Source: Rhizobium sp. 9140
GTDB taxonomy: Bacteria; Pseudomonadota; Alphaproteobacteria; Rhizobiales; Rhizobiaceae
DNA: 64,000 bases
Direction of reading: 5' to 3'
Assembly: GCF_900067135.1 (NCBI RefSeq)
Contig: NZ_FJUR01000001.1
Span: forward strand, 681,001-745,000
The translations under genes were made by a program, and so were the position numbers. Within the stretch, counting starts at the first letter, position 1; each line of letters opens with the position of its first letter. Under the pieces are notes generated by a model, which did no database searches, was not told where the DNA came from, and saw only the letters and a program-made list of their open reading frames with translations. This document shows, one piece after another, positions 1 to 9,144 of this stretch.

Positions 1-1119
1 CAAGTCTTCCTTACGGGTACCGGACTTCAGAATGTCCATCGCCGGGAAGATACGCTTATCGGCAACCTTCCGGTCGAGAACGATTTCCGAGTTGCCCGTG
101 CCCTTGAACTCTTCGAAGATGACTTCGTCCATGCGGCTGCCGGTATCGATCAGCGCTGTCGCAACGATCGTCAGCGACCCGCCTTCCTCGATATTCCGTG
201 CCGCACCGAAGAAGCGCTTCGGACGCTGCAGGGCGTTGGCATCCACACCACCGGTGAGAACCTTGCCCGAGGACGGGACAACCGTGTTGTAAGCGCGGCC
301 GAGGCGGGTGATCGAATCGAGCAGAATGACAACGTCGCGACCATGCTCGACAAGACGCTTGGCCTTCTCGATGACCATCTCGGCGACCTGCACGTGGCGC
401 GTGGCAGGTTCGTCGAAGGTGGAGGAAACGACCTCACCCTTCACGGAGCGCTGCATGTCCGTCACTTCTTCCGGCCGCTCATCGATGAGAAGAACGATCA
501 GATAACATTCCGGATGGTTGGCGGTGATCGAATGCGCGATGTTCTGCAGCAGCACCGTCTTACCGGTGCGCGGCGGCGCGACGATCAGGCCGCGCTGGCC
601 CTTGCCGAGCGGTGCTACAAGATCCATGACGCGCGACGAAAGATCCTTCGAGGTGGGAACCTCGAGTTCCATCTTGAAGCGCTCGTTCGGATAGAGCGGC
701 GTCAGGTTGTCGAAGTGTACCTTGTGCCGGATTTTCTCCGGATCTTCGAAATTGATCGTGTTGACCTTGAGAAGCGCGAAATAGCGTTCGCCTTCCTTCG
801 GTCCGCGGATCGGACCCTCGACCGTATCCCCGGTCTTCAGCGAAAAGCGCCGGATCTGGGAGGGAGAGATGTAGATATCGTCGGGGCCGGGGAGGTAATT
901 GGCATTGGCGGAGCGCAGGAAGCCGAAGCCGTCCTGGAGGAGTTCGACGACACCTTCGCCGATGATCTCGACATCCTGCGCCGCGAGCATCTTCAGGATG
1001 GCGAACATCAGCTCCTGCTTGCGCATCACGCTGGCGTTTTCGACCTCCACCGACTCGGCGAACGCCAGAAGGTCGGTTGCAGATTTGTTCTTGAGGTCTT
1101 GGAGCTTCATTTCAGCCAT
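1..1119 (-). CDS. rho: Transcription termination factor Rho (C-terminus cut by window edge)
   Basis: This is the hexameric RNA-dependent ATPase that ends transcription. The 373 visible codons start with [13 protein letters not shown] and continue in frame to base 1. The family is about 420 residues, so roughly the last 50 are missing. Visible parts are the N-terminal Rho_N helix bundle, the cold-shock-like RNA-binding domain (DGFGFLRS near residue 63), the Walker A motif APPRTGKT (181-188) and the Walker B region [16 protein letters not shown]. The ATG at 1119 was chosen; a second ATG three codons later (AEMK) is possible. It is transcribed in the same direction as hemJ and hemE, 183 bp downstream of hemJ. 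Identification is secure. Confidence 0.97.
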   Translation of the reverse strand, partial: MAEMKLQDLKNKSATDLLAFAESVEVENASVMRKQELMFAILKMLAAQDVEIIGEGVVELLQDGFGFLRSANANYLPGPDDIYISPSQIRRFSLKTGDTVEGPIRGPKEGERYFALLKVNTINFEDPEKIRHKVHFDNLTPLYPNERFKMELEVPTSKDLSSRVMDLVAPLGKGQRGLIVAPPRTGKTVLLQNIAHSITANHPECYLIVLLIDERPEEVTDMQRSVKGEVVSSTFDEPATRHVQVAEMVIEKAKRLVEHGRDVVILLDSITRLGRAYNTVVPSSGKVLTGGVDANALQRPKRFFGAARNIEEGGSLTIVATALIDTGSRMDEVIFEEFKGTGNSEIVLDRKVADKRIFPAMDILKSGTRKEDL

Positions 1120-1302
1120 GAAGGAAAATCACACTTGCAGAGGGAATGGAAGGGCTGGCGCTGTGTGGGTCAAGGGAGCGGCAGGGGGATAGCCACTCGA
1201 ACTCTAACGCGCGCCAGAAAGATGGGATATCACACGCTAGCGACTTCCGGCCTGCACCGCAAGGGGGCTAGCGATGTGAGAGGCTAAAATGTCCGTGATG
1301 GC

Positions 1303-1866
1303 CTAAAACGGCTTTACGATGACGAGGATCACGATGACGATCATCAGAACGGTTGGCACCTCGTTCATCAGTCGCCAATAGCGCGCCGTGCGTCGCGCGC
1401 TATCGCGCGAAAAACGCCCGACGGCATCGGCATAGTGCACATGCACGCCGGTCAGCAGGATCACGGCAAGGATCTTGGCATGAAGCCAGCCGCCCTGAAA
1501 ACCGTAGACGCTCCAGGCGAGATAGAGCCCGAGCGTCCAGGTGATCATCATGGCCGGGCGCATGATCACCTTCATGAGCCGCCGCTCCATCACCTTGAAG
1601 GTCTCCGACGTCTGCGAGCCCGGCTCGGCGTCGGTGTGGTAGATGAACAGGCGGGGCATGTAGAGGAGGCCGGCCATCCAGGAGATGACGGCAACCACGT
1701 GAAGCGCCTTGATCCACAGAACGAGATCGGCCGGCTGCCAGGCGATCAGCCCGACGATAATCGCCACCAGCACCGAAAGCGCCACAAAGGCCCGTACACG
1801 CGATTTACGGCCTGCCGGGGCATCCACTTGCCGCGTGCTACCCTCACCGCGCTCCGGGGTGTTCAT
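1303..1866 (-). CDS. hemJ: Protoporphyrinogen IX oxidase HemJ-type membrane protein
   Basis: A 187-residue integral membrane protein of the HemJ / UPF0093 family, which converts protoporphyrinogen IX to protoporphyrin IX in bacteria lacking HemG and HemY. After a polar tail of about 25 residues there are four to five hydrophobic helices. Conserved His-rich signatures are visible: [20 protein letters not shown] in the second helix, and HYADAVGRF later. The start ATG overlaps the hemE stop as ATGA, so the two haem-pathway genes are translationally coupled. Gene neighbour and topology both support the call; the enzymatic role is by family. Confidence 0.9.
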   Translation of the reverse strand: MNTPERGEGSTRQVDAPAGRKSRVRAFVALSVLVAIIVGLIAWQPADLVLWIKALHVVAVISWMAGLLYMPRLFIYHTDAEPGSQTSETFKVMERRLMKVIMRPAMMITWTLGLYLAWSVYGFQGGWLHAKILAVILLTGVHVHYADAVGRFSRDSARRTARYWRLMNEVPTVLMIVIVILVIVKPF

Positions 1867-2894
1867 ACGCGGCTCCTGACACGTGCCACGAGATCAGCGA
1901 CATGGGCGGGATCCGCCTGCGGCGTGATACCATGGCCGAGATTGAAGATCAGAGGGCCTTGTCCGAGACGGTCGAGGATCCGATCGGTTCCTTCCTCGAG
2001 AGCCTTGCCGCCTGCAACGACGCGCATCGGATCGAGATTGCCCTGCACCGGGCCGTCCTTCTGCAGGTCGGCCGCAAACGACAGCGGCACCGACCAGTCG
2101 AGACCGATCGCATCGGCCTGCGTCTTCTGGCGATAGTCCTTGAGCAGGAGACCAGCCCCTTTGGCGAAGGCGATGATTTTCGCATCAGGCCGGCGTGCCC
2201 GCACGTTGTCGATGATCCGGCGCACAGGAGCGACCGCAAACCGCTCGAACGTATCCTCACCGAGAACACCGGCCCAGGAGTCGAAGATCTGTACCGCATC
2301 TGCACCGGCGTCGAGCTGCGCCACGAGGTAGTCCGCGGAAAGTTCGGCGAGAAGAGCGAGCAGCGCATCGAAGGCTTCCGGGTGCCGATAGGCGAAGAGC
2401 CGTGCCGGTGCCTGGTCCGGTGTCCCGTGCCCGGCGATCATGTAGGTCGCGACCGTCCAGGGCGCTCCGCAGAAACCGAGCAGTGCCGTGTCCGTCGGAA
2501 GCTCCCGGCGCAGGCGCGCCACGGTTTCGATGACAGGACGCAGATGATCGGCGACCGGCCTTCCGTCGAGAGCCTTGATGCCGTCGACATCGATCGGATC
2601 GAGCTTGGGTCCGCTGCCTTCCTCGAAGCGGACATTGCGCTTCAGGGCATCGGGAATGACGAGGATGTCGGAAAACAGGATGGCCGCGTCGAAAGCATAG
2701 CGACGGATCGGCTGCAGCGTTACTTCCACGGCGAAGTTGGGGGAATAGCAGAGATCGAGAAAGCTCCCGGCCCTTGCCCGCGTCTCGCGATATTCCGGCA
2801 GATATCGTCCGGCCTGACGCATCAGCCAGATCGGTGGAGGCGTCACCGTCTCCCCGTTCAGAACCCGGACGATCTTGCGGTTTTCAGACGTCAC
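1863..2894 (-). CDS. hemE: Uroporphyrinogen decarboxylase
   Basis: Removes four acetate carboxyls from uroporphyrinogen III to give coproporphyrinogen III in haem synthesis. The 343-residue length is normal. Signature 1 ([16 protein letters not shown], about 20-35) holds the substrate-binding Arg residues. The catalytic Asp is D76 in FSDIL, and signature 2 is the [13 protein letters not shown] stretch. It is the first gene of hemE-hemJ(-rho), reading away from the predicted replication origin. In several alphaproteobacteria the hemE promoter lies inside the origin and ties replication to transcription. Confidence 0.98.
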   Translation of the reverse strand: MTSENRKIVRVLNGETVTPPPIWLMRQAGRYLPEYRETRARAGSFLDLCYSPNFAVEVTLQPIRRYAFDAAILFSDILVIPDALKRNVRFEEGSGPKLDPIDVDGIKALDGRPVADHLRPVIETVARLRRELPTDTALLGFCGAPWTVATYMIAGHGTPDQAPARLFAYRHPEAFDALLALLAELSADYLVAQLDAGADAVQIFDSWAGVLGEDTFERFAVAPVRRIIDNVRARRPDAKIIAFAKGAGLLLKDYRQKTQADAIGLDWSVPLSFAADLQKDGPVQGNLDPMRVVAGGKALEEGTDRILDRLGQGPLIFNLGHGITPQADPAHVADLVARVRSRV

Positions 2895-3115
2895 ACACAG
2901 CTTCCCTCTTAAAATAGAATCTTGAATCTAAGGGTTTCTATTTCTTAGAGTCGGTGACTATCAAGGATTAAAGGTTGTCGGTCCTTTGTCCCCAGAACGC
3001 ACTTCCGTCCGAATTGGCGGGACGATGATCGGGCGCTTCAGGGACAACATAGGGAGTAAGTCAAAAAAATCCTGTCATTCGAGCAACTTGACTGTCGTCC
3101 GATTTTTCCTCTGCC

Positions 3116-3124
3116 TGTGGATGA
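3116..3124 (-). other. DnaA box, one mismatch
   Basis: The plus strand reads TGTGGATGA, that is TCATCCACA on the minus strand, one change from TTATCCACA. It is the leftmost of four boxes in the predicted origin. Confidence 0.55.
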
Positions 3125-3163
3125 CTTGTTGAGGATCGGCGGCGATCGGTCGCATCGCGAGTC

Positions 3164-3172
3164 TTTTTCACA
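3164..3172 (+). other. DnaA box, one mismatch
   Basis: TTTTTCACA differs at one position from the TTATNCACA consensus. It lies 5' of the exact box and next to a GAGTC methylation site at 3159. Confidence 0.45.
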
Positions 3173-3206
3173 AGTTCTCCGGAAAGATCGCCGGCGCGGG
3201 TCTCTT

Positions 3207-3215
3207 TGTGAATAA
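3207..3215 (-). other. DnaA box, exact match
   Basis: The plus strand reads TGTGAATAA, giving TTATTCACA on the minus strand, an exact fit to TTATNCACA. It lies 86 bp before the ppsR start. Confidence 0.7.
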
Positions 3216-3265
3216 GTCGAAGGTTTTCCCCTTGCCTGCCGGGCCGGCTCACCCCTAGGCTCGGT

Positions 3266-3274
3266 TTATCCACC
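3266..3274 (+). other. DnaA box, one mismatch at last base
   Basis: TTATCCACC differs from TTATCCACA only in the last base. It lies 26 bp upstream of the ppsR start codon, so DnaA binding here could also affect ppsR expression. Confidence 0.55.
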
Positions 3275-3300
3275 ATCATCAACAGGCGGCCAAGAATAGC

Positions 3301-4122
3301 GTGGACAATCACAAAAACTATTTCCACCTGCATCTGATCTCCGATTCGACGGGGGAAACCCTGATCGCGGCGGGCCGGGCAGCCGCGGCGCAATTCCAGA
3401 CCTATCATGCGCTGGAGCACGTCTATCCGCTGATCCGCAATCGCAAGCAGCTGATGCAGGTGCTGGAGTCGATCGATACGGCGCCGGGTATTGTTCTCTA
3501 CACGATCGTCGATCGCGAGCTGTCGGACATCATCAATGCCCAGTGCCAGCAGATCGGCGTGCCCTGCGTGTCCGTGCTGGAGCCGATCATCGATCTCTTC
3601 CAGACCTATCTCGGCACCTCGTCGCGGCGACGGTCGGGTGCCCAGCATGTCATGGACGCCGAGTACTTCGCGCGGATCGACGCACTCAACTTCACGATGG
3701 ACCATGACGACGGCCAGCTTCCCGCCGATTTCAACGATGCGGATGTCGTGCTGATCGGGATCAGCCGCACATCGAAGACGCCGACCAGCATCTACCTCGC
3801 CAATCGTGGGATCCGTACCGCGAACATCCCGATCGTGCCGGGCATTCCCTTGCCCGAGCGCCTGCTGGAGGCGACGAAGCCGCTGGTCGTCTGCCTCATC
3901 GCGACGGCCGATCGCGTCTCCCAGGTGCGCGAGCACAGAGTACTGGGTACGACGCAGGGGTTTCATGGGCAGGACTACACGGATCGTGCAGCGATTGCCG
4001 AGGAACTGAAATATGCCCGTGCGCTCTGCGCCCGCAACAACTGGCCGATCATCGATGTTACTCGCCGATCGATCGAGGAAACGGCCGCCGCCATCGTTGC
4101 CCTGAGGCCGCGCCTGCGCTAG
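3301..4122 (+). CDS. ppsR: Pyruvate,phosphate dikinase / PEP synthase regulatory protein (DUF299)
   Basis: A bifunctional ADP-dependent kinase and Pi-dependent pyrophosphorylase of the DUF299 family, which controls PPDK or PEP synthase by Thr phosphorylation. The 273 residues show the N-terminal ISDSTGET motif (13-20) and the family P-loop [11 protein letters not shown] (153-163). It begins with GTG. It heads the rightward operon ppsR-maf-aroE-coaE-dnaQ directly beside the predicted origin, the same place as its Caulobacter and Rickettsia (RP001) relatives. The target dikinase is not in this window, so whether it acts on PPDK or PpsA is unknown. Confidence 0.93.
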   Translation: MDNHKNYFHLHLISDSTGETLIAAGRAAAAQFQTYHALEHVYPLIRNRKQLMQVLESIDTAPGIVLYTIVDRELSDIINAQCQQIGVPCVSVLEPIIDLFQTYLGTSSRRRSGAQHVMDAEYFARIDALNFTMDHDDGQLPADFNDADVVLIGISRTSKTPTSIYLANRGIRTANIPIVPGIPLPERLLEATKPLVVCLIATADRVSQVREHRVLGTTQGFHGQDYTDRAAIAEELKYARALCARNNWPIIDVTRRSIEETAAAIVALRPRLR

Positions 4123-4150
4123 TCCGCATCGCGATAGGGAGAGATCATCC

Positions 4151-4777
4151 ATGACGCATCAGCTTGTCCTCGCCTCCGCGAGCCCGTTCCGGCGCATGCT
4201 GCTCGAGAATGCTGGCATCGCCTTTACGTGGCAGGCGGCCGAGATCGACGAGCGCGCGCTGGAAGCACCGCTCGCGGCGGAAGGCGCATCCCCGGAAAGA
4301 GTCGCGACTGTGCTGGCCGAAGCAAAGGCGGAATCTGTCGCCTCGGCATTGCACAAAGAGCAAGGGGTTGGGGAAGACATCGGTCCCGTCGTCATCGGGT
4401 CCGATCAGACGATGTCACTGGGGGGCCGCGTGTTTCACAAGCCAGTCTCGATGGAGGAAGCGCATGACCATTTACGCTCTTTGTCCGGGCAGACCCATCA
4501 ATTGAACAGCGCCATTGTCCTTTACCAGGATGGCAGGACCTTATGGTCCCATGTCTCGACCGCTCGCCTGACGATGCGCCCGCTCGATGACGGATTTATC
4601 GCACGGCATCTCCAGCGGGTGGGAGAGAAAGCTTTGACAAGCGTCGGCGCCTACCAGCTGGAAGGCGAGGGGATACAACTGTTCGAGGCGATCGACGGCG
4701 ATTACTTCACGATCCTCGGATTGCCGCTCCTGCCGCTGCTGGGTGAACTGAGAAAATTGAGTGTCATCGATGCATGA
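4151..4777 (+). CDS. maf: Maf-like nucleotide pyrophosphatase
   Basis: A 208-residue Maf/YceF-family nucleoside triphosphate pyrophosphatase, thought to remove modified or non-canonical nucleotides and historically linked to septum inhibition. The signature SASPFRR (9-15) matches the family SxSPRR motif, and GSDQ (DQTMSL) supplies the acidic metal-binding site. It starts 28 bp after ppsR and overlaps aroE by 8 bp. The substrate subtype (dTTP/UTP versus m7GTP) cannot be fixed from sequence alone. Confidence 0.92.
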   Translation: MTHQLVLASASPFRRMLLENAGIAFTWQAAEIDERALEAPLAAEGASPERVATVLAEAKAESVASALHKEQGVGEDIGPVVIGSDQTMSLGGRVFHKPVSMEEAHDHLRSLSGQTHQLNSAIVLYQDGRTLWSHVSTARLTMRPLDDGFIARHLQRVGEKALTSVGAYQLEGEGIQLFEAIDGDYFTILGLPLLPLLGELRKLSVIDA

Positions 4778-5633
4778 TTCACGTGAAACATTTGTTAACC
4801 ATGCCTTCGTCGCCGGTTATCCGGTTCGCCATTCGCGCTCGCCGTTGATCCATTCGCACTGGCTGAAGACACTGGGGCTGGACGGCAGCTACACCACACG
4901 CGAAGTCACACCCGCCATCTTTCCCGATTTCATAGCGCTTCTCAAATCCGGCCAATCCGGCTTCGTCGGGGGCAATGTCACCATTCCACACAAGGAAACG
5001 GTGATTGCCCATGTCGATGAGGCCGATGCGCTGAGCCGGGAAATGGGTGCGGCCAACACCGTCTGGTTGGAGGAGGGCCGGCTGAAGGCAACCAATACCG
5101 ACGGCCTCGGCTTTGCCGCCAATCTCGACGAGCGGGCTCCGGGATGGAACAACGCCGAGACCGCTATTGTGCTCGGGGCCGGTGGTGCCAGCCGCGCTGT
5201 GATCCAGGCCGTCCGCGATTGCGGCGTCCGCACCATCCATGTGGTCAATCGCACGCTGCCCCGTGCCCGCGAACTCTCAGACCGCTTCGGGCGCACACGC
5301 GTCCTGGCCCATGCCATGGACGCGCTGCCGGAGCTTCTCACAGATGCAAGCCTCTTCATCAACACGACCTCGCTCGGCATGGACGGTACACCGGTTCCCG
5401 ACTTCGATTTCACTCGCATGCCCGGCAACGCCGTCGTGACCGATATCGTCTACGTTCCCTTGGTCACGCCCATCCTCGCGCAGGCAGAGGCGCAGGGCCG
5501 AAGAATCGTAGACGGGCTCGGCATGCTGTTGCATCAGGCGGCGCCCGGCTTCGAAAAATGGTTCGGTCAAAAACCTCTCGTGGATGAAACGCTGCGCGCT
5601 CTCGTCATCGCCGATATGGCGGCACACGCATGA
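4770..5633 (+). CDS. aroE: Shikimate dehydrogenase
   Basis: NADPH-dependent reduction of 3-dehydroshikimate to shikimate in aromatic amino acid synthesis. The protein is 287 residues from the ATG at 4770; an in-frame GTG at 4761 would add three residues. Seen motifs are the shikimate site SRSPLIH, the catalytic-Lys motif [15 protein letters not shown], and the dinucleotide loop GAGGASRA. It overlaps maf and shares ATGA with coaE. The first codons contain a 15/16 parS match (4775-4790) written in codons rare for this genome (TCA, ACA, TTT, GTT), suggesting the DNA motif is selected along with the protein. Confidence 0.97.
   Translation: MHDSRETFVNHAFVAGYPVRHSRSPLIHSHWLKTLGLDGSYTTREVTPAIFPDFIALLKSGQSGFVGGNVTIPHKETVIAHVDEADALSREMGAANTVWLEEGRLKATNTDGLGFAANLDERAPGWNNAETAIVLGAGGASRAVIQAVRDCGVRTIHVVNRTLPRARELSDRFGRTRVLAHAMDALPELLTDASLFINTTSLGMDGTPVPDFDFTRMPGNAVVTDIVYVPLVTPILAQAEAQGRRIVDGLGMLLHQAAPGFEKWFGQKPLVDETLRALVIADMAAHA
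4775..4790. other. parS: parS-like ParB-binding site (15/16)
   Basis: TGATTCACGTGAAACA matches the near-universal chromosomal parS TGTTTCACGTGAAACA at 15 of 16 positions. It sits across the maf stop and the aroE start, 1.5 kb from the predicted oriC. Bacterial parS sites cluster near the origin, and parAB are normally just beyond rho in rhizobia, off the left edge here. Confidence 0.8.
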
Positions 5634-6220
5634 TCGTCCTTGGGCTCACCGGATCGATCGGTATGGGCAAGTCCACGACGGCCGAAATGTTCAAGGCGCT
5701 GGGCGTTCCCGTCAACGATGCCGATGCCGTCGTTCACGATCTCTATCGCGGCCAGGCCGTCGCGCCCATCGAGGCAGCTTTTCCCGGTTCCACAAAAGAC
5801 GGTGTGGTCGATCGCGCGGCCCTTAGCGCGGCGCTGGCGAAACATCCGGACGACTTCAAGACGCTGGAGTTGATCGTCCACCCTCTCGTCCGGGAAAGGG
5901 AGCGGGCCTTTCTCGACAGAGAAAGACAGGTCAACGCCGCCCTCGTCGTCCTCGATATTCCCTTGCTCTACGAGACGGGCGGCGAGAGTCGGGTCGATAA
6001 GGTCGTGGTTGTCACCTGCGATGCCGACATCCAGCGTCAGAGGGTTCTCGCCCGCCCGGGCATGACGCCGGAAAAATTCGCCCTGATCCTGTCGCGGCAA
6101 ATGCCGGACAGCGACAAACGCGCCCGTGCAAACTATGTGATCGATACTGGTCACGGACTGGACGCCGCGCGCCGAAAGGTCGAAGAGATTGTCAGCGCTC
6201 TCACTGTCCAAGCGGGATAA
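5630..6220 (+). CDS. coaE: Dephospho-CoA kinase
   Basis: ATP-dependent phosphorylation of dephospho-CoA, the last step of coenzyme A synthesis. The 196-residue length is normal. The Walker A motif is GSIGMGKST (8-16), and the family motif [10 protein letters not shown] follows at about 30-39. [11 protein letters not shown] forms the Walker B / CoA region. ATGA overlap with aroE shows translational coupling. A second CoA-pathway gene, coaA, occurs at 45.1-46.1 kb. Confidence 0.97.
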   Translation: MIVLGLTGSIGMGKSTTAEMFKALGVPVNDADAVVHDLYRGQAVAPIEAAFPGSTKDGVVDRAALSAALAKHPDDFKTLELIVHPLVRERERAFLDRERQVNAALVVLDIPLLYETGGESRVDKVVVVTCDADIQRQRVLARPGMTPEKFALILSRQMPDSDKRARANYVIDTGHGLDAARRKVEEIVSALTVQAG

Positions 6221-6269
6221 CATGTCCCCCGCTGGACAGCAGATCGTATTCGACGGAAGGATAAGTGCC

Positions 6270-6968
6270 ATGCGGGAAATCATCTTCGATACGGAAACCA
6301 CCGGCCTCGACAATCGCCAGGACCGCGTCATCGAAATCGGTGGCATCGAGCTCAATGATCATTTTCCGACCGGCCGGAGTTTTCATAAGTACATCAATCC
6401 CGGTGACCGCAAGGTCCATCCCGATGCGCTCGCCGTGCACGGCATCACTGATGATTTCCTGAAGGACAAGCCGGTCTTCGCCGAGGTGGTCGAGGACCTC
6501 ATGGCCTTCTTCGAGGGCGCCCGCTGGGTCGCGCACAACGCCACCTTCGACATGGGTTTCATCAATGCCGAGCTGGCGCGTCTCGATCGGCCGGCGGTCT
6601 CGCAAGACCTCGTCACCGATACGCTGTCTATGGCACGCCGCAAGCATCCGATGGGGCCGAACTCGCTCGATGCCCTTTGCCGGCGCTACGGCATCGACAA
6701 CACCCATCGCACAAAGCACGGCGCCCTGCTGGACTCCGAGCTTCTCGCCGAGGTCTATATCGAGATGATCGGCGGCAGGCAGGCAGCGCTCGGCCTGACC
6801 ACGCAGGAAAGCCGTGCCCAGGCGGAAGCCTCCGATGACGTGGTTGCCGTGCCGCGCGAGCGGCCGACGCCTTTGCGTCCGCGCCTTGCCGAAAACGACA
6901 TGGCCGCCCATGCGGCCCTTGTCGAGAAGATCGGCGCAAAGGCCATCTGGTCGCATTACGAGGTCTGA
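6270..6968 (+). CDS. dnaQ: DNA polymerase III epsilon subunit (3'-5' proofreading exonuclease)
   Basis: DEDDh exonuclease that proofreads for the replicative polymerase. ExoI is DTETTG (7-12, acidic D7 and E9), ExoII is HNATFDMGF, and ExoIII carries the catalytic pair in KHGALLDSELLAEVY. The 232-residue length fits DnaQ. The ATG at 6270 was chosen because MREIIFDTET is the standard N-terminus; the longer in-frame ORF from 6189 would add unrelated residues overlapping coaE. It is the last gene of the ppsR operon and is followed by a hairpin terminator shared with secB. Confidence 0.95.
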   Translation: MREIIFDTETTGLDNRQDRVIEIGGIELNDHFPTGRSFHKYINPGDRKVHPDALAVHGITDDFLKDKPVFAEVVEDLMAFFEGARWVAHNATFDMGFINAELARLDRPAVSQDLVTDTLSMARRKHPMGPNSLDALCRRYGIDNTHRTKHGALLDSELLAEVYIEMIGGRQAALGLTTQESRAQAEASDDVVAVPRERPTPLRPRLAENDMAAHAALVEKIGAKAIWSHYEV

Positions 6969-6974
6969 ACGCAA

Positions 6975-7002
6975 AACGCCCGGCCTTGTCGGACCGGGCG
7001 TT
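6975..7002. terminator. Bidirectional terminator between dnaQ and secB
   Basis: Inverted repeat AACGCCCGG / CCGGGCGTT with a 10-nt loop, just after the dnaQ stop and 25 bp from the secB stop. The convergent placement suggests it serves both genes. Confidence 0.75.
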
Positions 7003-7026
7003 GAAATCAGTCGGCCTGAAGTCCGA

Positions 7027-7518
7027 TCAGTTCGGGGTGGTGGAAACCTGGGCGCGGACGCGGTCTTCAGCCATACGCTGCGTGAACATCTGCGCGAAAT
7101 CGATCGGGTCGATCATCAGCGGCGGGAAGCCGCCATTGCGCGTCGCGTCGGCCACGATCTGGCGGGCAAACGGGAACAGCAGGCGCGGGCACTCGATGAA
7201 GAGCAGCGGCAGCATGTGTTCCTGCGGGAAGCCGGTGACGCGGAAGACGCCACCATAGGTCAGCTCGACGGCAAACAGAATCTTGTCGCCATCCTTGGCT
7301 TCGGCATTCAGCGTCAGCACGACGTCGAATTCCGTATCCGTCATCGGATTGGCGTTCACATTGACGTTGATGTTGATCGCCGGAGCCTTGTCGCGGGCCT
7401 GAAGCGAGCGCGGCGCACCCGGATTTTCGAACGAAAGGTCCTTGATGTACTGGGCGAGAATGTTCAGCGACGGATTTTCACCGGTGTCACCGTTCGTGGG
7501 TGCTGCTGTGTCGGTCAT
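7027..7518 (-). CDS. secB: Protein-export chaperone SecB
   Basis: Cytosolic tetrameric chaperone that keeps preproteins unfolded and hands them to SecA. The 163-residue protein shows the SecB core: [32 protein letters not shown], and the C-terminal [17 protein letters not shown] signature. The ATG at 7518 gives the usual N-terminus MTDTAAPT; the 23 extra in-frame codons upstream look non-coding. It is convergent with dnaQ and sits beside fxsA, the usual alphaproteobacterial arrangement. Confidence 0.97.
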   Translation of the reverse strand: MTDTAAPTNGDTGENPSLNILAQYIKDLSFENPGAPRSLQARDKAPAININVNVNANPMTDTEFDVVLTLNAEAKDGDKILFAVELTYGGVFRVTGFPQEHMLPLLFIECPRLLFPFARQIVADATRNGGFPPLMIDPIDFAQMFTQRMAEDRVRAQVSTTPN

Positions 7519-7652
7519 GAGGCGCGTTCCTTGGAGGCGTTCTATAGAATGATGCGTTGAATGAAGCGGTTCATTGGTCGAGCGCATCTATCATTTCGGG
7601 CATGCCCTTACAACCCGAGCGGCCGGGCGGGACACCGGCGAGGGCGTTTCCG

Positions 7653-8144
7653 TCACCGCAGCCGGTCGTTCGGGTCGGTGCGGTCGGGGTCCCTGGTAAA
7701 TTCTGCGTCATCGAGATCGATCACGCCGGGGATGGCGCGTGGCCGAGTGCTGGCCGGATCGGGCCGCGCACTGCTCGTCCGCGTCACCACGGTGATCCGC
7801 TTTCGCAGAAACTGCCAGACCGCTTCCCGCACCGCGGGGACGAACAGAAGGATGCCGAAGACGTCCGTCAGAAACCCGGGCAGGATCAGCAGAAGGGCGG
7901 CGACGACGATCATCGCGCCATGAACGATCTGCCGGCCGGGGTTCTCGCCGGTACGCGATGCGGACTGGAGTTTTCGCAGGACACCAAGGCCTTGCGTCCT
8001 GAGGAGAAGCGCGCCGACGATGGCGGACAGGAGAATCAGACCGAGCGTGGCACCCACGCCGATCTCGCGCCCGACGACGATAAAGGTGGCGATCTCCGCC
8101 ATCGGCAGGAGCAGGAAGAAGAGCGGGATCAGGGAAAGGCGCAT
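7653..8144 (-). CDS. fxsA: FxsA-family membrane protein
   Basis: A 163-residue inner-membrane protein of the FxsA/YtzA family; the E. coli member modulates exclusion of phage T7 by plasmid F. Hydrophobic segments occur at about 3-20, 27-46 and 75-105, including LILPGFLTDVFGILLFVPAVR, the most conserved stretch of the family. The tail is charged and Arg/Asp-rich. The start at 8144 (MRLSLIPLFF) places the first helix at the N-terminus, as in relatives. It diverges from the Tim44-like gene across 219 bp. Physiological role in rhizobia is unknown. Confidence 0.88.
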   Translation of the reverse strand: MRLSLIPLFFLLLPMAEIATFIVVGREIGVGATLGLILLSAIVGALLLRTQGLGVLRKLQSASRTGENPGRQIVHGAMIVVAALLLILPGFLTDVFGILLFVPAVREAVWQFLRKRITVVTRTSSARPDPASTRPRAIPGVIDLDDAEFTRDPDRTDPNDRLR

Positions 8145-8296
8145 TCGGTCCACGTGTTGGTTGGAAGGGTTGTCGTCGGCGCGATGCCATGAGGCAACAG
8201 AGCGAAGAGGCGGCATCGGATCATGCGTCGGCGGTTCTCTGCTTCAAGATACCTGCCGATCTGCTTTCAACGCTTTGCCAATCTGCTCCTGGCCAT

Positions 8297-8325
8297 TTGA
8301 ATGATGGGTCCATCGCGTCTATATG
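8297..8325 (+). promoter_or_regulatory. Candidate sigma-70 promoter for the Tim44-like gene
   Basis: TTGAAT (8297-8302), 17-bp spacer, TATATG (8320-8325), placed about 40 bp before the start codon at 8364. Pattern match only. Confidence 0.45.
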
Positions 8326-8363
8326 GGTCTCTAAGATACATCATAAAAGCGGCATTGGTGGAA

Positions 8364-9062
8364 ATGGGATCTTTCGACTTCGTAACATTGTTCTTTCTTG
8401 TCGCCGCGGTGATCATTTTCATCCAGCTTCGCAGCGTGCTGGGCCGTCGGACAGGCAATGAACGCCCACCGACCGATCCCTTCTCCGCCCGTGAACCTGT
8501 CGAGAGCGCCGACCCCACCGGCAAGGTGGTTCAGCTTCCCCGCCGCGATACGGTCGTGGACGAGGCAGCGCGCTATGCGGCGATCGATGCTTTCGCCAAG
8601 CCGGAGACCCCGCTGAACGCTTCGTTGCGTAAGATCACCGACGCCGACAATGCCTTCGACCCGAAGGAGTTCGTGCACGGTGCGCGGATGGCTTATGAAA
8701 TGATCGTCACCGCCTTTGCGGATGGCGACCGGAAGACGTTGAAGTCGCTTCTCTCCAAGGACGTCTATGACGGCTTCGAAGCAGCGATCGCCGATCGCGA
8801 GGCCAAGGGCGAAATCGTCAAGTCCACCTTCGTCGGCATCGAAAAGTCCGACATCGTCTCGGCCGACCTGAAGGACGGCGAAGCGATCGTCACCCTGCGG
8901 ATCTTCAGCCAGCTGATCTCGGCGACCTTCGACAAGGCCGGTACGATCGTCGATGGCGATGCGGAAGCCGTTTCCGAGGTCAACGATCTCTGGACGTTCG
9001 CGCGCGACACCCGTTCGCGCGATCCGAACTGGAAGCTGATCGCGACCGAATCCGAAAACTAG
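8364..9062 (+). CDS. Tim44-like domain protein (TimA-type)
   Basis: A 232-residue protein with one N-terminal membrane helix (FVTLFFLVAAVIIFIQL, about 5-21), a charged Pro-rich linker, and a C-terminal Tim44-like domain from about residue 80. That domain shows ADGDRKTLKSLLSKDVYDGFEAAI and the closing WTFARDTRSRDPNWKLIAT, typical of the family. Alphaproteobacterial members are relatives of mitochondrial Tim44 and are proposed membrane adaptor proteins. The start at 8364 gives MGSFDFVTLFF. It lies 82 bp before mltA and probably shares its transcript. Confidence 0.88.
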   Translation: MGSFDFVTLFFLVAAVIIFIQLRSVLGRRTGNERPPTDPFSAREPVESADPTGKVVQLPRRDTVVDEAARYAAIDAFAKPETPLNASLRKITDADNAFDPKEFVHGARMAYEMIVTAFADGDRKTLKSLLSKDVYDGFEAAIADREAKGEIVKSTFVGIEKSDIVSADLKDGEAIVTLRIFSQLISATFDKAGTIVDGDAEAVSEVNDLWTFARDTRSRDPNWKLIATESEN

Positions 9063-9144
9063 GTCCTTTGCGTCCACGCGGTTTCGCCGGGACGCAGACA
9101 AGAACGAGCGTGCCCGTCAGTCCAGCAGAGAGATAGGATCGCCG

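Larger units (their letters stand above)
2895..3300. other. oriC: Predicted chromosomal replication origin (oriC) between hemE and ppsR
   Basis: A 406-bp divergent gap with no credible gene. It holds one exact DnaA box (TTATNCACA class, 3207-3215) and three one-mismatch boxes (3116-3124, 3164-3172, 3266-3274). An AT-rich segment at about 2908-2950 could be the unwinding element. Four GANTC adenine-methylation sites lie at 2917, 2924, 2948 and 3159, three of them within 36 bp. The hemE / DUF299 (ppsR) junction is the known origin position in Caulobacter, and the S. meliloti origin has also been mapped at hemE. The box pattern is seen directly; origin function is inferred. No clear TTAA-N7-TTAA CtrA site was seen. 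Confidence 0.8.

Noticed and set aside
343..1287. Long plus-strand ORF opposite rho
   Set aside because: It mirrors rho codons in a GC-rich genome; its translation has no recognisable domain while the minus strand is clearly Rho.
3061..4152. 363-codon minus-strand ORF opposite ppsR and running into the origin gap
   Set aside because: Antisense shadow of ppsR with Arg/Asp/Gly-rich low-information sequence.
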